From the NCBI GenBank assembly GCA_037893225.1, contig JAZGUH010000145.1:434001-498000 (forward strand): 64,000 nucleotides of DNA. Reading direction: 5' to 3'. Every line of letters begins with the position of its first letter. Within the stretch, counting starts at the first letter, position 1. The translations under genes and the position numbers were made by a program. Positions 1 through 9,469 of the stretch are shown here, piece by piece. The notes under the pieces were generated by a model. The model saw only the letters and a program-made list of their open reading frames with translations, searched no databases and was not told the DNA's origin. This stretch comes from Hippasteria phrygiana (taxonomy: Eukaryota; Echinodermata; Asteroidea; Valvatida; Goniasteridae).

Positions 1-1384
1 CATGATCCACACAATCAAAAGCTTTACTGAGATCTATGAACACGCTACCTGTAACTTCACCTTGCTCCATAGCCTCAAAACACTTGTTTGTTAAATCGTG
101 TAGAGTGCTTTCAGTTGAGTGTAAGGGTCTAAATCCCGATTGGCAACTAGGTAACAAATTGTTATCATCGAGGTAGTTATATACTGCCGAGTGCACCCAT
201 CTTTCTAGAATCTTAGAGATAATTGGCAGTATAGAAATAGGCCGATAATTACTTGTACTACATTTATCTCCTCCCTTGTGAATTGGTGTTACCAAGGCGT
301 GTTTCCAATCTTTAGGGTATTGCTCGCATCTTATGGAGAGGTTAAAAATTTAAGTTAAATATTTAGTAATATAAGGGGAAGCAATTTTAATCATTTTAAC
401 ACTGATGCCATCCGGTAACACTGATGCCATCCGGACCTGTTGCTTTCCCAACCGACATGGATGATATTTGCTTTTGAACGAACTCTTCTGTAATACTAGG
501 TACAGTGCATTCTTCAAGTTCATCCAGAGAATCAACGATAGAGGCGTAGGTATCATTGTTTTCAAGTTCGCCCGATGGGCAATTTCTAGCTGTACGTTTT
601 CCTATTGTAGAAAAGTGTTATTTAATGTATCAACAATGTCAGTGGGATCGTCAATATTTTCTCCATTTGGGGAAGTGATAGAATTTGGAGCAATTTTCTG
701 TTTCTTAGGAAGTACCTCCTTTAGCTTTTTCCAAAGCATAGATGAATTGCTTTTATTTTCTTCTATCGCTGATGTATAGTATTCACTCTTCTTAGTGCGG
801 ATTTTATTAGTTACATTGTTCCGCAGCTTTTTGTAAGAGTCCCAATCGATCTGTGAGCCTGAGCGTTTTGCGATTTTGTGTGCACGATCCCGCTGTCTCA
901 TAAGTTTAAGAATTTCGCAATCGAGCCAAGGTAAAGAGGTACCCCGAATACGTTTAGTTTTGATTGGTGCATGAAAGTTAATAATACTCATAAATATGGA
1001 GTGCCATTTGCACCACGCTTCATCAACATCATAAGAGTCTAGTACATCTTGCTATGGTGCATTAAGGAGGTCGTCTTTAAATGCATCATTGTCTATATTT
1101 GTAAGACATCGAAAATTTATTGAGCGACCTTTAATTTGTTGGTGTTTTCCAACTATGTTGACCATAAACAAGATAATGGTCACTGATTAGGACTGGTAAT
1201 ACACCACATTCCTTTATTAGCTCTGGATGGAAGCTGAAAATGAGATCGATTATTGTTTGAGTGGACTCAGTGACCCGTGTTGAGTCATGTATGAGTTGCG
1301 CCAATTGGAATAAACCAAAACAAGAAATAATTGGGTTTGAGTTCATACTATCATCGTCAACTGAAACATCATAATTAAAGTCCC
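1..1384 (-). pseudogene. Non-LTR retrotransposon ORF2: RT start, linker and endonuclease C-terminus (broken)
   Basis: This is the middle of a jockey/CR1-type LINE ORF2 read on the minus strand. Reading leftwards, 1131-1384 encodes the C-terminal half of the APE endonuclease (GDFNYD, then SDHYLVY). 602-991 encodes the linker to the reverse transcriptase (LPWLDCEI, LMRQRDRAHK, SEYYTSAIEE). 1-565 encodes the start of the RT (GPDGISV, NYRPISIL, QSGFRPLHST, FIDLSKAFD). The ORF then runs off the window, so the catalytic YxDD is not seen. Lesions include a 19-bp tandem duplication near 400-437 that shifts frame just after PDGISV, and a frame break between 991 and 1131. The N-terminal endonuclease half lies beyond the 6 kb insertion, at 7388-7859. 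The clade assignment rests on motif style only. Confidence 0.88.
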
Positions 1385-1394
1385 CACACTGTAA

Positions 1395-1650
1395 ACATAA
1401 GTTAGTCATTTTGACTAATAAAAGTTAGTCCTGCCCTATGTCTGAAAGGACCAACTAAAGTTAGTCATCAAGCCAGATGACTAATATTTATTAGTCGAAT
1501 ATTAGTCATAAGTTAGTCAAATGGACTAAAATTTATTAGTCTTCTGACTAAATCCAACTGGTGTCTGAAAGGACTAAACGTTAGTCACCCGACTTTTCCA
1601 GTTAGTCATTCAAAATGATGACTAATCACAATAGTCATGTGACTAAGGTT
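1395..1650. repeat. Left subterminal TTAGTC repeats of the CACTA-like element
   Basis: About fourteen TTAGTC or GACTAA motifs occur within 250 bp, irregularly spaced and in both orientations. A similar cluster sits at the right end (7215-7387). In CACTA elements such clusters are transposase binding sites; that role is inferred here. Confidence 0.75.
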
Positions 1651-2115
1651 TTATTTCCTGTAAAAACAAAAGAAAATGAAGCAAGCGAGTCATAATCTTT
1701 TCAAACAGTCTTATTGCAATGCAACCGGATTTGAATTAAAGAATATAAAATTCATGTTGCCACAAATTGTAATTAAATGAGGAAAATAGAACCTGTAAAT
1801 GAAATCCTGTCATCACTGGCAAGATTTTTGTTTCCAAACACAAAGCAATTTTTACAGATTTCAGTAAATTACTAAGTATGATTGTTGACACTTAATACTC
1901 ATGAGAAGTAAATGAAACATTGTGAATTAAATTCTGCTGTCCTTGGCAAGACTTTTGTTCCTTAAAAATATGCTTAGGGACTAGTATGATTGTTGACACT
2001 GATAAAACAAATTTGTCTAACCTAAAGATGGTTTCTTACTCAATTTAATAACACTAATTCCAACTGAATATTTTTGGCAAGAATTTAAGAATAAAATTTA
2101 GGAAAACACATAGAT

Positions 2116-2741
2116 AAAGTATGGAAGGTTTGAGGTAACACCATGTATGGTGGCCCTGAAGGGACATAATCGGTCGCGAATATTGTTTGCGACTTATTTA
2201 TTCATGCAAATTGTTCATGACTGGTCGTGAATTTTGTCGCAAATATTTTTTTAGTAGCTTGGAGGGTATTTCACCGAGCGGGCAATTAGAGGGCGTTATT
2301 ACATACAATTCACGCATTATCATGGTCAATGATGGCCGTTGCATACTATAGCATGCTCCATCGTACGTTCTATCAAAAACTTCAATGGAGATGATGATGG
2401 AGAATTCAGATCGCGAAAAATATTCAGGACCAGTCGAGAATAAATTCACGACGTCACAAAGATATTCACGAATGATTATGTCCCTTCAGGGCCACCATAA
2501 CCATGTAAAATTAATCTCTTTTTGAGTTGTGTAGTTCTGAGAGGAACCAGTTTTAACTTAACGTTTCAAACAGTATGCTCTGTTGTCTGTTCATCATCAG
2601 AAGACTGATGACGAACAGATAATACTGTTTAAAACGCCAAGTAAAAACCAACAAGTAAAAAAAAACAGTTCTTCTCAGAACCACACAAATAGAAAAAAGA
2701 AAAATTTTACATGGTGATACCGCAAACCTTCCATACTTTGT
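2116..2741. mobile_element. Inverted-repeat (MITE-like) element, interrupted by a second MITE
   Basis: The left arm begins AAAGTATGGAAGGTTTG (2117) and reads on through GGTAACACCATG. The right arm is its complement, ending at about 2740. The arms continue inward through AAAATT and a GTTCTGAGA(G/A)GAAC segment, and the centre holds an imperfect palindrome around CAGTATGCTCTGTTG/TCATCAGAAGACTGATGA. A relative with the same arms lies at 28880-29041. No target duplication was identified. There is no coding capacity. Confidence 0.65.
2146..2499. mobile_element. MITE with perfect 26-bp terminal inverted repeats, nested in the 2116-2741 element
   Basis: The ends are a perfect inverted repeat beginning TATGGTGGCCCTGAAGGGAC. 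It is flanked by ACCATG on both sides; if the ends are trimmed by two bases the flanking duplication becomes the 8-bp ACCATGTA. Removing the element restores the left arm of the host element so that it mirrors the uninterrupted right arm, which confirms the insertion. The interior has no meaningful ORF. The superfamily is not assigned. Confidence 0.75.
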
Positions 2742-2879
2742 TCATGTCCACCGTGCAAACCTTCAAGTCCCATTTAACACATAATATAAATGCACGATAA
2801 AAAGTCCAGGCCTAGATTTTTCTGAGACTCCTTTCTCCCTCACTCGGGGTACGAACAGTTCCAAAGGATATTATCTAGT

Positions 2880-3310
2880 ACATGTAGGTTCGAGTTCCAG
2901 TCCAGGTGTCAGCTTCTCCTAAAGAGGACAACTCATGTCATTTCTTAGACCAAAAGCGGGAAAAAATTCTTCCTCCACAGCCATGTCGTTACAGATGATC
3001 CTGCTCAGAGGGAGGATGGTTCACTGCCCTGAGCCTGCATTATTGGGTACATGTAGCTACAACACAGTTGCTCTGTTGGCTCTAGGCTGAGGGGTCGACT
3101 GATAATCAACTCGTGTCGTCTCTTAGCCAAATGGTGGGAAAAAAATTCCCCTTCACAGCCAAGTCACTGAGGATGATCCTTCTCAGGGAGGTGTGGGGGG
3201 GGGGGGGTGGTTCACTGCCCAGAGCTTGCACTACCAAGTAGCTAGTGAGCAGTTCCTCCGGTGGCTTTTGTCTGGGAGCAGGACTGAGAGCTTTCTGCTG
3301 GCAGAATCCT
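2880..3310. repeat. Diverged direct duplication
   Basis: Two related segments lie head to tail: about 2945-3065 and 3120-3245. They share CACAGCCA, GATGATCCT, CTCAGGGAGG-like and GGTTCACTGCCC blocks. The second copy carries a G homopolymer at 3196-3207. The short ORFs across it are in overlapping frames and resemble nothing known. Confidence 0.5.
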
Positions 3311-3996
3311 TCCACAACTTAGCTTGGAGATCTCGTCACAGTTGTGGAACACCTGAGAGTAAAATAAAATCATAGACAAATGGCATGTTATACATGTTAC
3401 TTTGAAAAAAGTTAGCATACAAATGCCATACATGTAGCTAAGGCCAAGTAAAAAAAAATGTTTTATTGTGCAGGTTTTTTTTTTTAAAGGAAGGAGGCAC
3501 TTTTTGATTTAAAGATGGCCGCCATTCCTTTTTAAAATTTTTACCAACCGTAGGTTTTTTAACAGTTCAAATTACAAAAAAGGAAGAGACATGCTGGACA
3601 ACAGAATTTACAGCAATTTTAATCATTTTAGTAAGCTTGTATAATTTTCTGATGGATCGGTTGACACTTTTGGGTTTTTTTCACTTCATTTAGACAATGA
3701 TAAAAACCATGTGAACAAAGCCTAATTTTCACATAACCGAGCATATTATACTGCCAAATTATGTTTATAATCCAAACTGTGCCGTGGTGTAAAAATACCT
3801 CATCCATATGCTGATTATGAATGTCAGACTGAGACAACTGGACTAGTGCAACAACTATCATTTACCAACTCGTCCGTTGAGACTTTGACATGGAGACAAC
3901 TTGACTGTGCTAGGCATATTCTTAACAGACAACTAGTCTTCTATTATGCACAGACAATCAAGTTGTCTGTGCATAATGATTATCATGTGCATGTAT
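3311..3996. other. AT-rich interior of the CACTA-like element with one degraded 17-mer-family fragment
   Basis: No gene is seen. 3868-3925 (CAACTCGTCCGTTGAGAC, then GACATGGAGACAACTTGAC) matches the interior of the 17-mer-repeat element at 5034-6277, so it is a remnant of that family. 3945-3985 is a short palindrome (GCACAGACAA/TTGTCTGTGC). Confidence 0.45.
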
Positions 3997-4004
3997 CACA
4001 TGTG

Positions 4005-4189
4005 GGAGCTCGGACAACTCGACCGTTGGCCGACTAGACTCGAGACAACTGGACCGCCTTCGCATCAAATAGGAATTTAAGTCGTCCGTTGAGAGTTGAG
4101 ACAAGTCGTCCCTTGAGACAAGTCGTCCGTTGAGACACGGACGACTTGGTAAACGTTCGAGTCGGCCAACGGTTGAGTTGTCGACATCC
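4005..4189. mobile_element. Short member (185 bp) of the 17-mer-repeat transposon family
   Basis: The ends are GGAGCTCGGACAACTCGACC and the complement of GGATGTCGACAACTCAACC. They are flanked by the 8-bp near-duplication CACATGTG (3997-4004) and CACATGGG (4190-4197). It contains three to four copies of the GACAAGTCGTCCGTTGA unit that is amplified in the larger copy at 5034-6277. It is a non-coding, MITE-like derivative. Confidence 0.75.
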
Positions 4190-4305
4190 CACATGGGTCC
4201 AGGTATGCATATTACAAACACTCAAGATCCCCCCCCCCAAAAAAAAAATATTATTTGGGAGAAAATAAACAAGCCCATAATGCGCATATCAATAAACCGA
4301 TTTTG

Positions 4306-4848
4306 GGTCAACTCGTACCCCCGGTCAACTTGTACCCACAGTCAACTCCCTAGCTCTCTGTGCATGATTTAGTATTTAATAAGTTTTCATATATGCCCAC
4401 TGTCTTTTTAATATTTAAAACTTCATATCTTTTTTTCTCAGAAACTGGACGACTGGTAACGGATAACTGTGCGAACATCTTTCATGGAGAATGTCGCATT
4501 ATTTAGGTTTTTTTTGCATTGGTTTGAATTATTATCTGCTTTCGTTTCAATATTCTGAATGATACTTTCTTATGCTACTCCCTCTCCTATTTTTAGATAA
4601 TTCATAATGATTGACTTTTCGATTTGTGTACATAACGTCCAATCAATTACCATGAAAAACAAAAACAAAACGAACCCATTAATTAAGGTTTACCAAATTA
4701 CCGGGTTTTTTAATGTACAAAAAAAGAAAAAATGGGTACGAGTTGACTCGGTACGTAACAGTTGACTCGGTACGTAACAGTTGACTCGGTACGTAACAGT
4801 TGACTCGGTACGTAACAGTTGACTCGGTACGTAACAGTTGACCCAACT
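4306..4848. mobile_element. Candidate inverted-repeat element with 19-bp tandem repeats
   Basis: The left end TTGGGTCAACTCGTACCC is mirrored at the right by GGTACGTAACAGTTGACCCAA-type sequence. The right arm consists of five tandem copies of CGGTACGTAACAGTTGACT (about 4749-4843). The interior is AT-rich. No clear target duplication was found, so the exact borders are uncertain. Confidence 0.5.
4749..4843. repeat. 19-bp minisatellite, five copies
   Basis: Five consecutive, essentially identical units of CGGTACGTAACAGTTGACT. The unit contains the GTTGAC core found in the inverted ends of the surrounding element, so it probably grew from the terminus. Confidence 0.9.
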
Positions 4849-4855
4849 GTGGTTG

Positions 4856-5025
4856 GAAAGATTTTACTTTAAGTTTAATACCCCCACCAAAATCTTGAAA
4901 AGTAACCAACCCTCCTTGACAACAACTGTCTAAACATGTGGCACAACCTGTTATTTCAAGATTTATTTCAGCAAAATCTGTACAAACTTAGGAAAAAATC
5001 AACATGTATGTGCACACTTTGGGGT
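4856..5025. repeat. Left half of an interspersed repeat related to the 60.7-63.3 kb repeats
   Basis: Blocks such as AGATTTTACTTTAA, ACCAACCCT, TGTCTAAACATGTGGCACAA and TTTCAAGATTTATTTC recur in the same order at 60660-63000. The right half resumes at 6286 after the 1.24 kb insertion (ACTGCCAAGAA, TTTCCCCTATATT, AAAGTTGTGCCAAG) and ends near 6500. It is non-coding. Confidence 0.7.
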
Positions 5026-5121
5026 GACTATACGGGGCTCGGACAACTCGACCGTTGGCCGACTCGACTCGAGACAACTCGACCGTTCAGACAACTCGAC
5101 CGTTTTTGGGTCAAATGGGAA

Positions 5122-5798
5122 GACAAGTCGTCCGTTGAGACAAGTCGTCCGTTGAGACAAGTCGTCCGTTGAGACAAGTCGTCCGTTGAGACAAGTCGTC
5201 CGTTGAGACAAGTCGTCCGTTGAGACAAGTCGTCCGTTGAGACAAGTCGTCCGTTGAGACAAGTCGTCCGTTGAGACAAGTCGTCCGTTGAGACAAGTCG
5301 TCCGTTGAGACAAGTCGTCCGTTGAGACAAGTCGTCCGTTGAGACAAGTCGTCCGTTGAGACAAGTCGTCCGTTGAGACAAGTCGTCCGTTGAGACAAGT
5401 CGTCCGTTGAGACAAGTCGTCCGTTGAGACAAGTCGTCCGTTGAGACAAGTCGTCCGTTGAGACAAGTCGTCCGTTGAGACAAGTCGTCCGTTGAGACAA
5501 GTCGTCCGTTGAGACAAGTCGTCCGTTGAGACAAGTCGTCCGTTGAGACAAGTCGTCCGTTGAGACAAGTCGTCCGTTGAGACAAGTCGTCCGTTGAGAC
5601 AAGTCGTCCGTTGAGACAAGTCGTCCGTTGAGACAAGTCGTCCGTTGAGACAAGTCGTCCGTTGAGACAAGTCGTCCGTTGAGACAAGTCGTCCGTTGAG
5701 ACAACTCGTCCGTTGAGACAACTCGTCCGTTGAGACAACTCGTCCGTTGAGACAACTCGTCCGTTGAGACAACTCGTCCGTTGAGACAACTCGACTCG
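5122..5798. repeat. 17-bp minisatellite, 39 units plus a partial
   Basis: The first 34 units are GACAAGTCGTCCGTTGA and the last five (5700-5784) are GACAACTCGTCCGTTGA, followed by a partial unit. The units are otherwise identical to the eye, implying very recent expansion or homogenisation. The 5-unit block differing by one base (G to C at unit position 6) shows stepwise block amplification. Confidence 0.95.
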
Positions 5799-6100
5799 TA
5801 GATAGGGGAATTGGTTGTGGAAGGAACGGCACGGGGTGACTTTTGATGGGCAGGATAGGACAGCGCTGTCGTTTTGGACAGGGCTTGGGTACACAGGGGG
5901 CCGGGATGGACGCAGGCATGACAGGGGGCCGGGTACCGCGCACGGTAATACCACACATTCTGAACCATTCTGGGCCACGCGCACACACAAATACCCAAAC
6001 ATTGACGGGCAACCTGTGTTGAAAATACCACGCGCTCCGCTAGCTACATCATGTACAACGCATCGCACGGTCGAGTTGTCTCCATGTCAAAGTCGACTTG

Positions 6101-6236
6101 TCTGAACGGTCGAGTTGTCTGAACGGTCGAGTTGTCTGAACGGTCGAGTTGTCTGAACGGTCGAGTTGTCTGAACGGTCGAGTTGTCTGAACGGTCGAGT
6201 TGTCTGAACGGTCGAGTTGTCTGAACGGTCGAGTTG
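6101..6236. repeat. Second 17-bp minisatellite, eight units, opposite orientation
   Basis: Eight identical units of TCTGAACGGTCGAGTTG. The complement, CAACTCGACCGTTCAGA, is a variant of the left-arm unit: both carry GACAA(C/G)TCG and CCGTT. The two arrays therefore form the arms of an inverted repeat. Confidence 0.93.
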
Positions 6237-6602
6237 TCTCGAGTCGAGTCGGCCAACGGTCGAGTTGTCCGACATCCGACTATACATGGTGCCAACTCAA
6301 CTGCCAAGAACTTCTAGTTCTAACACAGAAAACAAAAAATGTTTCCCCTATATTGCACTAAAATGTCTCAACAGAATTCTCAAAATTAAAAGTTGTGCCA
6401 AGTGTTTATTATATAATTATGAACACAAATGGATGGTTATTTTCCAAGATTTGTTGTTTCTAACCGATTTTGGTGGGGGGGGGGTATTAAAGTAAAATCT
6501 TTCTGTTTAATATCCGTTTATTTTGTATTATAACACCCTACTACATGAGAGTACTTGTAGACCTAGAGCATACGCAATTTTCCATTGCATAAATGAATCA
6601 CA

Positions 6603-6950
6603 ATGGATGAGCACTACACAGTTTTCACGACAAAAATTACAATCGTAAAAAGATTTAGGCCTTACCTGAGATCCAACAGCTCCAAAGCCGTATCAACAGG
6701 AACAGGATTTACCAAACATCAGGATGATTTCAACAGAATTCTCGTATTAAATACTGGTTATGCGAAACGCAGCTGCACTGACAGAGCACAACGTCCGTTA
6801 GAAAAAATGGCGGCCCTGCCGATTTTTTTAGCGCGCGGTATTGCGGACGTGGTTTTAATCACTTTCGTGTTACTAGTTGTTTTTAGTCAAAGAGCTAAGA
6901 TAGTGTTCTTAGTCACACCAAGGTCACACGACGAATCACCGATTCGGTGA
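6603..6950 (+). CDS. Unrecognised ORF of 115 codons inside the CACTA-like element
   Basis: ATG-initiated ORF with a basic N-terminal half and a hydrophobic stretch near residues 80-97 (IADVVLITFVLLVVFS) that could be one membrane segment. No family is recognised. It lies between the nested repeats and the right subterminal cluster, a position where CACTA elements may hold captured host sequence. It may equally be chance, since no splice signals, upstream promoter or homologous copy can be seen. Confidence 0.2.
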   Translation: MDEHYTVFTTKITIVKRFRPYLRSNSSKAVSTGTGFTKHQDDFNRILVLNTGYAKRSCTDRAQRPLEKMAALPIFLARGIADVVLITFVLLVVFSQRAKIVFLVTPRSHDESPIR

Positions 6951-7214
6951 AGGCGACGTATTTAAGCCATAATTTGTAATTTTTTACATTGATTCAAATA
7001 AAATAATAAATAATTCGTCAAACAATCCACAAGGGATCAACAGTCTGTTTAAAGAATAGTCTGGGTAATGAAAAGTGTCATCATTTATTCAAGACATACT
7101 GCAAAAATGCTTCAAATCTATACAATTCTGAAAATCAACGCTATTTTTAGTGCAAAGAATTTAATCCCGGCAAATTTCACTAAAAAGCAATGGAAAAAAA
7201 AAGTTTTGCTCAAA

Positions 7215-7387
7215 TTGCGTGACTGATTTTTATTAGTCAAAATATCAGCAATGACTAACGTAAACTGGTCAGTGTTTGCCTTTACGTTAGTCCTGCGTTG
7301 ATTAAATTAGTCATTTAGGCTTGACTAATCTAAATTAGTCATTTTGACTTATTTATCAGCCAAAATGACTAACTTATGTTAACAGTG
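7215..7387. repeat. Right subterminal TTAGTC repeats of the CACTA-like element
   Basis: About nine TTAGTC or GACTAA motifs mirror the left cluster and run into the terminal inverted repeat that ends at 7387. Confidence 0.72.
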
Positions 7388-7859
7388 CAGTTGCAATAAT
7401 TTCTTTACATTCACAGGAGGCCTTATTAATAATATCACTTAGTTTATCAATGAATTCAACAGAGCTTGAAGGTGGCCTATAAATAGAACTAATAAGCACA
7501 GGCTGTCTTTGTTTACACTTAATTTCAACCCATATGCACTCGACATCATCTGTTTCAAGATCCTCACGACGAGTGAAAGTTAAATTGTTTCGGATGTACA
7601 TGGCAACCCCACCACCATGTCGGTTCCTGTCTTTTCTGACAATGGAAAAATTTGGTAATGTGATTTCATCGTCGGAGATTGAGGCATTGCAGAAAGTTTC
7701 ATTTAGACAGATGATATCGAATGGATTTGTAGACATTAAAATTTTAAATTGGTCAAATTTGTTTATTAAACTTCTCACATTAAGATGGGCGAATGAGAAT
7801 CCTCCGGAGCTTCGGTTGTAGATAACGCCATCTGTTAAGTCTATCGTAGATTTTTGCAT
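7388..7859 (-). pseudogene. Non-LTR retrotransposon endonuclease, N-terminal half
   Basis: The minus-strand frame encodes the first half of an APE-type endonuclease: LNVRSLINKFD, then ICLNETF, RKDRNRHGGGVAMYIRN and SSIYRPPSSS, ending KEIIAT where the 6 kb insertion interrupts it. The rest is at 1131-1384. Endonucleases of this type nick target DNA for target-primed reverse transcription. The frame is open over this segment, but the element as a whole is dead. Confidence 0.9.
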
Positions 7860-9460
7860 TGTGGATTGAGCAGCTCTCGGTTACAGTGTATAATAAATGA
7901 GTTGAAGGAGTTCTGTAGCTGCGCCACCCGTGTCCATTGTGTCGGGTGTCCTAAAGTCAACCCCTTCCCTACCCCTAGCTGTCCCGTCCTGAGCTGCATC
8001 CACGTACAGCTCACCGATCCCCGGGATCCAAGTTGCTTGTACTTCGTCGTCTGTGGCAGACTGCCCCAAAACGGGCCTGTACCCCTGGCCAGCCTTAGAC
8101 TAGACCGCTCATTGACGTCGGCCAAGGACGACCCAAGGTGCCGTCGGTACGTAGAAACGCCACAATATTATGGACTGCTCGATCGACTATTTTTTGCATG
8201 CGCCCGTTGTATCAAGGTATATATGTAACGTTTTCATAAGAAACCAAACTCCAGCCTGCAATTTTGCAGGAATATATTTTTACAAGTGTCAAGAGTTTTA
8301 CGGACGGGAACAAAAACCTCTGGCCACAAAAAAGTTACCTTTGACAAAAATGCGGCATTTGACACTGCTAAGCTCCGTAACTTCTCAACTAAAACAGCAT
8401 CAGAGTCATATCTGTATGTGCATATGTTTTCGAATATTTGAACCAGCAAAAAGGTATTCGAATATTCGGTTGACGATCGAATATTCAAATATTCGGTTGA
8501 CGATCGAAAATAAGAATATTCAGTATATTCGGGACAGCCCTGCCCTACCCCTGGGCAAAACTCTCCCTTTACCAGATCTCAAAGTTGAGAATTTTAAGTT
8601 TAATGCAAATTCGGACTTTATTCCTTGGATTCTGAGCTTCAGATTGGGGATGGATGACCATTTTATCTCTTTGTTCCACGATGGCACGCTGTCCATCTTT
8701 TCCAGCTTGCCAACTGCCCAACCACCATGCTTAACAGGTCTGGATCTTGCATGGGTGCTACCCCCACCGGCATCACACCCTTCGGCTGCAGTCCTGACTT
8801 TGTTTCGGCCACCTGCCATCACAAGCTGCCCTTGTCCTGTGATATACCACACCCTGCTCGCGTAGTTCGGAGATTGCCGCTCAATATTTAAGTCAAGACG
8901 AAGCACTCTCACGACTTCCAAACTCAGTCAGCAAACTGGGCTTAGGATTCCACTCTAAGGAGGTACTTCCCTCAATAATTGGCTGAATCATATTTTGTTT
9001 AATAAAACCACATTTGTTTACTTTAGAATTTAATAAATCAGTAATGTGTTAATTTGTGATTTGTGATGCATTAATATAATTCTAATTTTTGTTCTTGCTT
9101 AAAATCTTGATTCCGTAATTTATTTCTTGAGGGTTTTGTCTGTTAAGTCGTCCCTTCAGTTGTATCTTGAACTTCATAAGTGTCCAAATGCAGTTGTGGT
9201 TAGAAGTTTATATACAACGCAAACAAATTCCGCTGCAGGGACTATTGAAGTAACAATTTCCAATAAACATAACTTTCACTGTAGGCCCTACATGTAGGCC
9301 CTGCCATAGTAGTGATAAGCCGTGTTTCCATTGGATTTTCTATTACGCGGCCTCACAGAAATTTGGACTTTTTTTACCGCGACAAGAACGTTTATTCGCC
9401 TTCGAGGCTGGCAGAATGTCACACATGTGCACAGTCACCTTTGACCTAAACGGGATAGAC
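7860..9460. other. LINE 5' region and non-coding sequence
   Basis: 7860 to about 8150 may be the LINE leader or ORF1 remnant; no zinc knuckle, esterase or coiled coil is recognisable. 8451-8510 holds a short direct duplication (GAATATTCGGTTGACGATCG twice). ORFs of 133 codons (8520-8921, minus) and 231 codons (8170-8865, plus) overlap in antisense and resemble no known family. 8930-9460 is AT-rich and featureless. Confidence 0.4.
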
Positions 9461-9469
9461 GTGGCGACC

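Larger units (their letters stand above)
5034..6277. mobile_element. Inverted-repeat DNA element built from 17-bp tandem repeats, 8-bp target duplication
   Basis: The 1,244-bp element is flanked by a perfect 8-bp duplication, GACTATAC (5026-5033 and 6278-6285). The ends are GGGGCTCGGACAACTCGACC and the complement of GGATGTCGGACAACTCGACC. They continue inward as matching arms that include CGTTGGCCGACTCGACTCGAGACAA. The left arm runs into 39 units of a 17-mer, the right arm into 8 units of a related 17-mer, with about 300 bp of non-repetitive sequence between them (5799-6070). An 8-bp duplication fits hAT, Merlin, P or KDZ-type transposases; no transposase is encoded and the superfamily is open. 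The large minus-strand ORFs here are a by-product of the repeat, because 17 is not a multiple of 3 and all three frames stay open. Confidence 0.82.
1387..7387. mobile_element. CACTA-like DNA transposon, non-autonomous, inserted in the LINE endonuclease
   Basis: The 6,001-bp element has inverted ends: CACTGTAAACATAAGTTAG on the left and the complement of CACTGTTAACATAAGTTAG on the right. The 2-bp sequence CA flanks it at 1385-1386 and 7388-7389. Removing the element and one CA restores the endonuclease frame exactly, joining EIIAT to GDFNYD, so the borders are firm. Both subterminal regions are packed with TTAGTC/GACTAA heptamers, in either orientation (about 1395-1650 and 7215-7387). The CACTG ends, 2-bp duplication and repeated subterminal motif are typical of EnSpm/CACTA elements. 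No transposase ORF is visible, so it is probably non-autonomous. The interior holds several other inserted elements, listed separately. Confidence 0.82.

Noticed and set aside
4999..6068. Three overlapping minus-strand ORFs of 306-346 codons with 17-residue repeats
   Set aside because: They are produced by a 17-bp tandem repeat that has no stop in any of three frames; the protein repeat period (17 residues, 51 bp) is simply three units. No start context, splice signal or family resemblance.
5122..6236. CRISPR array
   Set aside because: Units are contiguous 17-mers with no spacers, in animal-type DNA, inside a transposon with target duplication.
8170..8921. ORFs of 231 (plus) and 133 (minus) codons as genes
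   Set aside because: They overlap in antisense, contain AT-rich duplicated segments and show no recognisable domain, and splice signals are not evident.
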